A stretch of DNA of 8,141 nt from JAAYKM01 sp964411235 (GTDB lineage Bacteria; Desulfobacterota; Syntrophia; Syntrophales; JAAYKM01). The DNA lies in NCBI GenBank assembly GCA_964411235.1, contig CAYPKE010000113.1, positions 1-8,141 on the forward strand. Direction: 5' to 3'. Position 1 is the first letter of the stretch; the number at the start of each line of letters is the position of its first letter. The notes beneath the pieces were generated by a model. The model ran no database searches, was not told the DNA's origin, and was given only the letters and a program-made list of their open reading frames with translations. The translations under genes were made by a program, and so were the position numbers. Shown here piece after piece: positions 1 through 6,049 of the stretch.

Positions 1-55
1 TTTATCAAAGAACCAACAATTAATTGAACCTATGCACAACAAACCCGGAAGAACC
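1..55 (-). mobile_element. Possible end of an insertion sequence that interrupts cas3 (ISL3-like, tentative)
   Basis: Cas3 homology on the minus strand stops exactly where the sequence becomes GGTTCTTCCGGGTTTGTTG (from base 55 leftward). Ends beginning GGxTCTTCC are, from memory, typical of ISL3-family elements, which make 8-base target duplications in AT-rich DNA. The 8 bases just outside the proposed end (56-63, tataatat) are AT-only. The transposase and the other inverted repeat would lie left of the window, so neither the family nor the insertion can be confirmed here. A plain deletion or recombination breakpoint is the alternative. Confidence 0.3.
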
Positions 56-871
56 TATAATATTAATATAAGGAAGGACGATGATGATTCGTTTCAGTTG
101 GTTACTTCTTGCGTGATTAAGCGCCCAGGCAAAGGATGTTAATGTTTTTCCCATGCCTGTAGGCAGGGCGAGCGAAAAAAAGCCGCAAGGCCTGCCTGCT
201 TTTTGGAGAACTTGATTCCGTGCAACGTTGCGCAGTCGATTAATCTCACCATCCTTTGATTTCTTCGAGAATTCCTCCTCAATCTTATTTAGCATTTCGG
301 TGAACGGCAGAGTTGTACAGATTCTCGCTTTAGAAGCCTCTCTATCGAAATGTTCTTCCGTAGAAAGCCAATCACTGTCCGTCACGGCACTGAAAAGATA
401 ACGGATGAATGCTTCTCTCTGTGATGGTTGGTTAAATTCTGGTATTTTGATTTGTCTCCAGAAATCATCATCGACACCAAGTTCATTTTCATAGATTTTC
501 ACAATATCCGCAAATTCAGCTACTTCCTGCCGTTTGAAAGGCTCAGTATCACTCTTCCATTTGGCAATGTCAGGTAATCCCTTGTGATGTCCGTCAATGA
601 CAATTGATGGCTCAAGTAGACCCTTGCAACGAGCAAACCCGGCACCCCACGATGAATGAGGCACACTACCGCGTTGACCACCATTTTCGAGATAATCCTG
701 GAATTCTGGTTGATATTTTCCCAAATCATGTAGAAGGCCTGTTGCAAAGAAAACTGATTGGTAGCTTTGTTGACATGCAAAAGATGAAGCAAGTTTTGCA
801 GTCTGCCGTAAATGGGTTGCTAACAAATGTTTTTCATTCAGGTAATTTTGCGAATGCGAATAATATTCCAT
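20..871 (-). pseudogene. cas3: CRISPR-associated nuclease/helicase Cas3, N-terminal fragment (HD domain and start of helicase)
   Basis: Cas3 is the nuclease-helicase that Cascade recruits in type I CRISPR-Cas to degrade target DNA. This 283-residue fragment shows the HD nuclease: a His near the N-terminus (YYSHS, residue 6), LLHDLGK (46-52, the HD pair at 48-49), PHSSWGA (71-77), DGHHKGLPD (93-101) and TDSDW (164-168). It then shows the SF2 helicase Walker A LPTGMGKT (236-243) and motif Ia IIIVLPYINII (262-272). After that, similarity ends, and about 11 unrelated residues precede a TAA stop. Intact Cas3 is usually 700-900 residues, so motifs II-VI are absent. The ATG at 871 is preferred because GAGGAAG lies 5 bases upstream; a TTG at 892 in the same frame has no such signal. 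No other cas gene or CRISPR array is visible. The segment is clearly AT-richer than the genes to the right, suggesting transfer. The HD motifs resemble those of type I-C-like Cas3, but the subtype is uncertain. The HD domain alone might still fold, but an inactive remnant is more likely. Confidence 0.85.
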
Positions 872-904
872 ATTTTCTTCCTCATTACTCAAGGATAAAG
901 GGGA

Positions 905-1171
905 TTACAGCCCACTCGCCGGCTCCGAATTCCGAGGCATATGTTCCGGCCAGCTTCGCCGTTGCCGGCAGATGATCTTCCAGACGATGCCAGTCCCGGC
1001 AAGGTTTGCCTTCGATTGAATGCGCGTAGATGTCCTTTCCCATATTTCACCTGCCTGAAATTGTGCTATCCGGATGGTTAGCGCTTCTGCATACAAGGCT
1101 TTATCAACATCCGGCAGGAAATGATCGGATATTTTGCGGCCGACAAGACAGAAAGGCATGTTTAAAACCAT
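905..1171 (-). CDS. Hypothetical ORF of unknown function, possibly a gene remnant
   Basis: This frame is open for about 88 residues and ends 33 bases before the cas3 start, on the same strand. I do not recognise the product. It has a stretch that looks like ordinary protein (DKALYAEALTIRIAQFQAGE) and a basic, Trp-containing C-terminus (RQRRSWPEHMPRN). There is no signal peptide or membrane segment. The frame is open to a TTG at 1189; ATG codons at 1171 and 1159 are the likelier starts, but none has a convincing ribosome binding site. Its position between a good minus-strand promoter and cas3 would fit a small gene or a decayed fragment in the same transcript. It could also be a chance ORF. 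Confidence 0.25.
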   Translation of the reverse strand: MVLNMPFCLVGRKISDHFLPDVDKALYAEALTIRIAQFQAGEIWERTSTRIQSKANLAGTGIVWKIICRQRRSWPEHMPRNSEPASGL

Positions 1172-1309
1172 GCTTAATTTTGTACCCAAACGAAGGCATA
1201 AACGCCTGCCAAGCGGGTAGAAAATTTAATTATCTTATATAATTGGTGAATTGAAGAATGGAAATTTCAGGATCATTTGCCCCCCAGTAATCCAATAAGA
1301 AGTGTGGAG

Positions 1310-1337
1310 ATTATACATAGAATAGAAGTTATTTCAA
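1310..1337 (-). promoter_or_regulatory. Predicted sigma-70-type promoter reading leftward toward cas3
   Basis: The minus strand carries TTGAAA (complement of 1332-1337) and a perfect TATAAT (complement of 1310-1315) separated by 16 bases. Transcription would start near 1303 and run through the 905-1171 ORF into the cas3 fragment. The match is good, but the region is AT-rich, so a chance hit is possible. Confidence 0.42.
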
Positions 1338-1413
1338 TTTTAAAAGGACGAAGGATCGACTATGCACTGACTATAACATTCACAACAAGAAAGGAGTATT
1401 TATCCCAGCAATA

Positions 1414-1422
1414 TGCTATATT
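1414..1422 (+). promoter_or_regulatory. Possible extended -10 element upstream of lemA
   Basis: TGCTATATT matches the extended -10 pattern (TG, one base, TATATT). No clear -35 box lies 17 bases upstream, which extended -10 promoters can tolerate. Transcription would start about 60 bases before the lemA start codon. The TTGACA at 1453-1458 was considered as a -35 box, but it has no -10 partner at the right distance. Confidence 0.25.
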
Positions 1423-1490
1423 CGCACCCGTTACATTATTCCGGGATTGGTTTTGACAGAAAACGATCACCATCGGGAGGAATGGAAACT

Positions 1491-2042
1491 ATGTACCTAA
1501 CCGCAGCGGCTTTGCTCTTTATCCTGGTCATCGTGGTCATCCTGTATAACCGCATGGTGCGGCATCGCAATCTTGTCGATGAGGCGTGGAGCGGCATCGA
1601 TGTGCAGCTCAAGCGGCGCCGGGATTTGGTTCCCAATCTGGTCGAAACCGTCAAGGGATACGCCCGGCATGAACGCACGGTCTTCGAGGACGTCACCCGT
1701 CTGCGTTCGCGCCTGTCTGAGCAAACCGTAACGATTCAGGAAAAGGGACAACTGGAAAGCAGTTTCACCCAGGCCCTGAAGAGCCTCTTTGCCCTGGCCG
1801 AGGCCTATCCGGACCTGAAGGCCAACCAGAATTTCATCGAGCTGCAAAAATCCCTTGCGGGTACCGAAGAGCAGATACAACTGGCAAGGCGCTATTACAA
1901 CGGCGCCGCCCGGGACTACAATATCCTGGTGCAGTCCTTTCCCAGTAACATCGTGGCAGCCCTGTTCCGGTTTGCGAAAGTGGAATTTTTCGAGATTGAA
2001 CTGGCGACGGAGCGGGCCGTCCCGGCCGTTTCATTTTCCTGA
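1491..2042 (+). CDS. lemA: LemA family membrane-anchored protein
   Basis: This 183-residue protein has the LemA family's usual length and layout. A single N-terminal membrane segment (about residues 4-20) is followed by a largely helical domain. The family signature is clear in NLVDEAWSGIDVQLKRRRDL (27-46), followed by VPNLVETVKGYARHE (47-61). More conserved blocks are YPDLKANQNFIELQ (106-119) and RRYYNGAARDYN (133-144). The molecular function of LemA proteins is not established; the domain after the membrane anchor is thought to form a helical bundle. The start at 1491 is chosen because GGGAGG (1475-1480) lies 10 bases upstream and the protein begins directly with the membrane anchor. The ATG at 1482 is too close to that site. 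The next gene starts 24 bases after the stop, so the two are probably co-transcribed. Confidence 0.93.
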   Translation: MYLTAAALLFILVIVVILYNRMVRHRNLVDEAWSGIDVQLKRRRDLVPNLVETVKGYARHERTVFEDVTRLRSRLSEQTVTIQEKGQLESSFTQALKSLFALAEAYPDLKANQNFIELQKSLAGTEEQIQLARRYYNGAARDYNILVQSFPSNIVAALFRFAKVEFFEIELATERAVPAVSFS

Positions 2043-2066
2043 GCAAGCGTCCCGCAGAGGCTGAAC

Positions 2067-4022
2067 ATGCCCCCAAAGATCCGCCTCGCTGTGTTGGTAA
2101 TCTGCCTGCTGTGGCTTTCGGGCGCAGCCGGCGCAACTGCCGCAACACCGAAGCCCGGGGAACGGATTCTTTCCTTTCACAGCGAGATCACCGTCCACCC
2201 GGATGCTTCCATGACCGTCGAGGAAACCATTACGGTCGTCAGTATGGGACGCACCATCAAGCGCGGCATTTACCGCGATTTTCCTACACGCTATGAAAAC
2301 CGGACCGGCCAGGCCTACGTCATCGACTTCACCGTTCAGGAAGTCCGTCGTAACGGCGGCCCGGAGCCTTATCGTCTTGAGAACCTCCCTAACGGCATCC
2401 GCATCTATATCGGAAGCAACGAGATTCTGCTTAATCCCGGCCGGCACACCTACCGTATCACCTACAACACCAACCGGCAGCTCGGGTTTTTTTTCGATTT
2501 TGATGAGCTTTACTGGAACGTAACCGGGAATGCATGGGCGTTGCCGATAGAAAAGGCATCCGCTGCCGTTCATCTCCCTCCCGGAGCCTCGCAGGCGGTG
2601 CGGGAAACGGATGGCTATACGGGCGTTATCGGCGCCAGGGGCAAGGATTTCATCGCCCGGCGGAATGCATCCGGCGTGATTGAATTCTCAACCACGGGCC
2701 GTCTCAAACCCGGCGAAGGGTTCACCCTCGTCGTATCGTGGCCCAAGGGGTTTGTAACGGAGCCGTCCGCAGCGGAAAGAGTGCGCTTCTGGGTCAGGGA
2801 CAACAAGGGGCTTCTGATCGGGGGCGCCGGACTGGTGTTTCTTTTCTTCTACTACCTGGTCGTTTGGGCCCGATACGGCAAGGATCCGCCACGCGGGACG
2901 ATCATTCCCCTTTTCGAGCCGCCACAGAAGCTTTCCCCCGCATCCCTGCGCTTTCTCATCAGAATGGGCTATGATGAGAAGGCCTTCACCGCCGCCGTCA
3001 TCAACATGGCGGTGAAGGGCTACCTGACCATCGAGGAAGTGGACGGTCTTTACACCCTCAGAAAAACCGGAATAAAGAGGACGACGCTGAGCCCGGAGGA
3101 ACAGGCTGCGGCGAACAGGCTCTTTACCGAAACGGCGGAAAGCATCAAAATAGGTCTCGCAAACCGCCCCACCCTTCTCGGTGCGCGCACCGAGCTGCAG
3201 CGTTCCCTTCAGGGCACGCTGGACAAAACGTACTTCGCCACCAACCGCAAGTATTTTTTTTTCGGGACGCTCATTTCGTTTGCCATCCTGATTGCAAGCA
3301 GCGCCTACGGTCCGTCGGGAGCCGTGTTCATGGCGTTGTTTCTTTCCACATGGTTCGCGGGGTGGACTTTCGGCGTGGTCCTTCTGCTGCGGTCGGTTTT
3401 TTCCCTGTGGAAAGGAGTTCTGTCCGGCTCCGGTCAACGGGCCGTTCTTTTTCCCAAGGCCGTCTTTCTGAGCCTGTTTTCCATCCCGTTCGTTTTGGTT
3501 GAAATCGGTGTCGTCGGATTCGTCACGGCGACGACCTCACCGGCTGTCCTGATAATTCTCGCGACCATGGTTTTTATCAACTTGCTTTTTCTCCGGTTGC
3601 TGCGGGCGCATACGCCGATGGGCCGAAAACTGCTGGACGGAATCGAAGGGTTCAGGATGTACCTCACCACGGCGGAAAAAAGCCGCCTGAACATCCTCAA
3701 TCCACCGGACCGCACACCGGAGCTTTTTGAAAAATATCTGCCTTACGCCCTCGCCCTGGATGTTGAACAGAAATGGTCGGAGCAGTTTTCCGGTATTCTT
3801 GGCCGCATCCACGCCGCCGACGGCGGCTACACGCCGTCGTGGTACAGCGGCACGGCCTGGCGTGACGCGAGTTTCGGCGGTTTTGCTTCCGGCCTTGGCG
3901 CCGCCCTGACGTCAGCCACTGCGGCGGCCTCTTCCTCCTCCTCGCCCGGTTCCACATCCGGCGGCGGGGGCGGCGGCTCTTCCGGCGGTGGGGGCGGCGG
4001 TGGGGGCGGGGGCGGATGGTAG
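2067..4022 (+). CDS. DUF2207 domain-containing membrane protein with Gly-rich C-terminal tail
   Basis: This 651-residue protein has an N-terminal signal peptide (about 1-26, ending near AATP). An extracytoplasmic beta-rich DUF2207 domain follows (about 32-235), with the family-typical KRGIYRDFP (65-73), ELYWNVTGNAWALPIEKA (147-164) and SAAVHLPPGA (165-174). Membrane segments are predicted at about 249-267, 398-416, 418-441, 462-487 and 490-512. A soluble region (270-395) includes a winged-helix-like stretch. The C-terminus is FGGFASGLGAALTS (603-616), a serine run, then a Gly/Ser tail ending in Trp, which is common in this family. AGAGG (2056-2060) lies 6 bases before the ATG. LemA and DUF2207 genes often occur side by side, suggesting a joint membrane function, but no biochemical role is known. 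The domain assignment is secure and the function is unknown. Confidence 0.9.
   Translation: MPPKIRLAVLVICLLWLSGAAGATAATPKPGERILSFHSEITVHPDASMTVEETITVVSMGRTIKRGIYRDFPTRYENRTGQAYVIDFTVQEVRRNGGPEPYRLENLPNGIRIYIGSNEILLNPGRHTYRITYNTNRQLGFFFDFDELYWNVTGNAWALPIEKASAAVHLPPGASQAVRETDGYTGVIGARGKDFIARRNASGVIEFSTTGRLKPGEGFTLVVSWPKGFVTEPSAAERVRFWVRDNKGLLIGGAGLVFLFFYYLVVWARYGKDPPRGTIIPLFEPPQKLSPASLRFLIRMGYDEKAFTAAVINMAVKGYLTIEEVDGLYTLRKTGIKRTTLSPEEQAAANRLFTETAESIKIGLANRPTLLGARTELQRSLQGTLDKTYFATNRKYFFFGTLISFAILIASSAYGPSGAVFMALFLSTWFAGWTFGVVLLLRSVFSLWKGVLSGSGQRAVLFPKAVFLSLFSIPFVLVEIGVVGFVTATTSPAVLIILATMVFINLLFLRLLRAHTPMGRKLLDGIEGFRMYLTTAEKSRLNILNPPDRTPELFEKYLPYALALDVEQKWSEQFSGILGRIHAADGGYTPSWYSGTAWRDASFGGFASGLGAALTSATAAASSSSSPGSTSGGGGGGSSGGGGGGGGGGGW
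3960..4019 (+). repeat. G-rich low-complexity tract encoding the poly-glycine tail
   Basis: This stretch at the 3' end of the DUF2207 gene consists of GGN codons with four runs of five Gs (3966-3970, 3990-3994, 4002-4006, 4008-4012) on the coding strand. It encodes the Gly/Ser tail. The pattern meets the usual requirement for a possible G-quadruplex in DNA or mRNA, and the tract is prone to length variation by slippage. Confidence 0.7.
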
Positions 4023-4059
4023 CACCCCGGCCCGACAGCCTTAGCAAGCCATTCTGCGG

Positions 4060-4076
4060 AGACGTATCGTCTTTTT
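4060..4076 (+). terminator. Weak intrinsic terminator after the lemA-DUF2207 operon
   Basis: AGACG (4060-4064) and CGTCT (4068-4072) form a 5-bp stem with a 3-base loop. Four more Ts follow, in the plus-strand direction, 38 bases after the DUF2207 stop. The stem is short, so termination is probably partial. Confidence 0.4.
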
Positions 4077-4106
4077 AACGTGCGGGGCGGAATGGCCTAG
4101 CGAATT

Positions 4107-4130
4107 CGGCTTGAGAGATTTCCTCAACCG
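4107..4130 (+). other. Hairpin just upstream of the secreted-protein gene
   Basis: CGG-(C bulge)-TTGAG at 4107-4115 pairs with CTCAA-CCG at 4123-4130 around a 7-base loop, giving 8 base pairs with one bulge. It ends 11 bases before the ATG at 4142 and has no T run, so it is not an intrinsic terminator. It could affect translation initiation or mRNA stability, or be chance. Confidence 0.3.
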
Positions 4131-4141
4131 GCACGGTCATC

Positions 4142-5038
4142 ATGGAGACGAAAAGCAGAATGGCCTTCCCAAGAACCATCATGATTGCGGTCCTCGCCCT
4201 GGTGGTGTGGACATCCGCCTTTGAGTCCAGGGCGGCGCCTCTGCCCGGCCTGGGGCCTTTCGACATCGGCGGCACGGTCATCGAAGTCAGGTGGTTTCCC
4301 AAGTCTGAAATCAAGGGAATCCGCGGTCTTTCGGGCAGCGCCGGCCGGGACCGGACCGTTTCGGCCCACCTTCAACTTACCCTGGCGGGATTTACCGGCA
4401 TCGACCATCATACCGCGCAGCTTCTGACGCATTATGTGGATCCTTCAGATCCGTTGCGTACAGGCGTGCCGTCGAAAACTGTCCTCATCAGAATCAATCA
4501 CCCCGACCCGCATTATCTCAGGCCGGGTATGCGGATTGGAGTGCCGGCCTATATGATACGGGGAGATGAGGGCGGCACCTGGACCTCTTTCAGCGACATC
4601 ATGATTCTCCGGCAACCGCCGCCGGATGATCCCTACCGACGCTATCTGGAGAGCAGGCTCATTGCCCCCGGTTTCGGCGGCAAGGTTTTCTGTGCATACG
4701 AATTGATCGGCACGGAAACCGCTGGCACACGCAAACACGTGTTTTTGTGGGCCCACTGCATGGAATTCCGGCCTCAAGGCAATTATCTCGCGGAAGGCAC
4801 GGGGTTGAGCCTTCCTGTTTTCCTGGTTTCCATTCCCTCCTGCCACGGTGAGCTCATTGAAACGCATTGCGTTCCGGCCGATGGCGAAGAATACGGCAAC
4901 AGTGTTCGCAAGATTTTTCCGGTACGGTATCACAAGGCCATTTTCACCGAAGGTGCAACTTATGACCGCCGAGCCCGAACCTTGCAGCGAATCTCCTGCG
5001 AAAAGGCGAAGCGTTATTTCGGCCTAACCGCCAGATGA
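4142..5038 (+). CDS. Secreted protein of unknown function
   Basis: This 298-residue protein begins with a signal peptide: a basic N-region (KSR, R11), a hydrophobic core IMIAVLALVVWTSAF (13-27) and a probable cleavage site after SRA (29-31). The lack of a lipobox Cys argues for a soluble periplasmic or exported protein. The mature part may have two modules. The first, about 36-160, contains a motif-poor beta-rich stretch (RPGMRIGVPAYMI). The second, about 175-265, contains HVFLWAHCMEF (199-209), GTGLSLPVFLV (219-229) and ADGEEYGNSVRKIFP (246-260). The second module recalls small secreted domains of the 'lysine-rich, YLWVxxxEY...GSGxSxPV...IFP' type that I have seen in hypothetical proteins, but I cannot name a family. 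Neither the ATG at 4142 nor the one at 4160 has a strong ribosome binding site; 4160 would still keep the signal peptide. It lies 119 bases after the DUF2207 gene, behind a weak terminator, so co-transcription is possible but not certain. Confidence 0.75.
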   Translation: METKSRMAFPRTIMIAVLALVVWTSAFESRAAPLPGLGPFDIGGTVIEVRWFPKSEIKGIRGLSGSAGRDRTVSAHLQLTLAGFTGIDHHTAQLLTHYVDPSDPLRTGVPSKTVLIRINHPDPHYLRPGMRIGVPAYMIRGDEGGTWTSFSDIMILRQPPPDDPYRRYLESRLIAPGFGGKVFCAYELIGTETAGTRKHVFLWAHCMEFRPQGNYLAEGTGLSLPVFLVSIPSCHGELIETHCVPADGEEYGNSVRKIFPVRYHKAIFTEGATYDRRARTLQRISCEKAKRYFGLTAR

Positions 5039-5353
5039 AAAGAGGATTCCATAGGACAGCGGGAGGAAATAAAAACCTCGGAAATTCCGGTAATAAAAGG
5101 TGACCTGGCGCTGAGGCATCCATCCCAACCCGGACATGGCTGATGTGAGTTGTCCAAGGAAGCGGATATAGCTTCGCGAGAACCTGAACAGAACGGCATC
5201 ATTCACGTATAGGTCTAAAACGCATGGCTTTCGCCTGTGCTGTTTCATTGCCGTACCTTACTTCCGAAGCTATGGTCGATTTCGGAACGTTAAACAGAGT
5301 CATTCATCAAGTCAAGCGGAGAAATGGCGGCAACGAAAACCGAAGCACACCGC
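5039..5353. other. Convergent intergenic region with no supported gene
   Basis: This region lies between the plus-strand secreted-protein gene and the minus-strand bioD. An open frame on the minus strand (5024-5248, 74 residues) begins at an ATG with only a weak upstream AAGG. Its C-terminal part is aromatic-rich (TFYYRNFRGFYFLPLSYG), and it overlaps the 3' end of the secreted-protein gene. I recognise nothing in it and do not call it a gene. No hairpin followed by a T run was found on either strand, so the site where transcripts terminate is unclear. Confidence 0.5.
5262..5287. repeat. Short perfect inverted repeat between convergent genes
   Basis: TTCCGAA (5262-5268) and TTCGGAA (5281-5287) are perfect 7-base inverted repeats around a 12-base loop. 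Neither strand has a T run after it. It could be a weak bidirectional transcript-end hairpin or a protein-binding palindrome. Confidence 0.3.
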
Positions 5354-6049
5354 TTACATCTTTCTGCTGAAGAGCCTGTCAAACAGGGTAAAGAGAAAGG
5401 CCAGAGGCTGAACGAAATTGACGATCCGGGGAATCACGCCGGCCACAAATACTCCTGAGGCCGCTTCGATCGCCTCCCGGTTTTCCTCGATCATACGTTC
5501 ATCGGTACCCGGCTTCTCGGCATCTAGCAGGACAACGCCCTGCGGCTCGATGCCCCGCCGCCGCAGCGCCTCGATCGTCAGCAGTGTATGGTTGATCGTC
5601 CCCAGGCCTGCCCTGGCGGCAATAAGCGGACTCGCCCCGGTTCTGGCGACGAGATCGATCATCATGGCTCCTTCCGCCAGGGGAACAAGCAGGCCTCCAG
5701 CCCCCTCGATGACCAGCGGTGAATATCCCGCCCCCCTTGCGGAGATTTCCCTGGCCAGATAATCCGGATCGATTTTAGCCCCTTCGTTCCGGGCCGCAAA
5801 ATAAGGGGCTTTTGGCTCCCGGAAACAGTAAATGACCGACCCGGCGCAATCCTTCCCCTTTAATTCCCCGACATGCCGGTAAATGAACTGGGCGTCGCTT
5901 TCCGTGTCATAGGCATCGCGACAGCCGGTCTGAATCGGCTTGATATAGAAGGGCCGATGATTTCTCGCATGGAGATACTGCATGAGCACGAGCGAGAGAA
6001 CGGTTTTGCCGACCCCCGTATCGGTGCCGACGACGAATAAATCATTCAT
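5354..6049 (-). CDS. bioD: ATP-dependent dethiobiotin synthetase BioD
   Basis: BioD is a cytoplasmic enzyme that closes the ureido ring of 7,8-diaminopelargonate with CO2 and ATP, the penultimate step of biotin synthesis. The 231 residues match the family length. Visible motifs are the P-loop GTDTGVGKT (8-16), KPIQTG (37-42) with the substrate-contacting Lys37, the acidic TESDA segment (49-53), EPKAPYFAA (78-86), EGAGGLLVPL (115-124) with the metal-binding Glu115, and AARAGLGTINHTLLT (144-158). The C-terminus after GVIP (204-207) is unusually hydrophobic (NFVQPLAFLFTLFDRLFS) and may form an amphipathic helix. AGAGGTG (complement of 6057-6063) lies 7 bases before the ATG. The gene overlaps the end of bioF by 8 bases, indicating translational coupling, and it is the last gene of the operon. 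Confidence 0.95.
   Translation of the reverse strand: MNDLFVVGTDTGVGKTVLSLVLMQYLHARNHRPFYIKPIQTGCRDAYDTESDAQFIYRHVGELKGKDCAGSVIYCFREPKAPYFAARNEGAKIDPDYLAREISARGAGYSPLVIEGAGGLLVPLAEGAMMIDLVARTGASPLIAARAGLGTINHTLLTIEALRRRGIEPQGVVLLDAEKPGTDERMIEENREAIEAASGVFVAGVIPRIVNFVQPLAFLFTLFDRLFSRKM

Larger units (their letters stand above)
1172..1490. other. AT-rich intergenic region between the cas remnant and lemA
   Basis: About 320 bases without a supported gene. The two divergent promoter candidates sit here. A plus-strand TATAAT at 1238-1243 lacks a -35 partner. No direct-repeat array, tRNA-like fold or riboswitch was recognised. The change from AT-rich to GC-rich DNA occurs at about 1440-1490, so the edge of the putatively acquired segment may lie inside this region. 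Confidence 0.6.

Noticed and set aside
604..975. 123-residue plus-strand ORF opposite cas3
   Set aside because: It is antisense to the clearly coding HD domain of cas3 and has no recognisable domain or ribosome binding site.
1238..1243. Plus-strand TATAAT as a lemA promoter
   Set aside because: There is no -35 element at 16-18 bases upstream, and it is about 250 bases from the start codon.
872..1490. CRISPR array next to cas3
   Set aside because: No regularly spaced direct repeats of 25-40 bases are present anywhere in the region.
2031..2573. 180-residue minus-strand ORF covering the end of lemA and the start of the DUF2207 gene
   Set aside because: It is antisense to two recognised genes and spans their junction; no homology is recognised.
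2688..3437. 249-residue minus-strand ORF opposite the DUF2207 gene
   Set aside because: It is composition-driven antisense frame in a GC-rich gene; it is rich in Arg, Gly and Glu without motifs, and the sense strand encodes the recognised protein.
5024..5248. 74-residue minus-strand ORF in the convergent gap
   Set aside because: It overlaps the end of the secreted-protein gene, has a weak ribosome binding site and no recognisable domain. It is described under the intergenic entry only.
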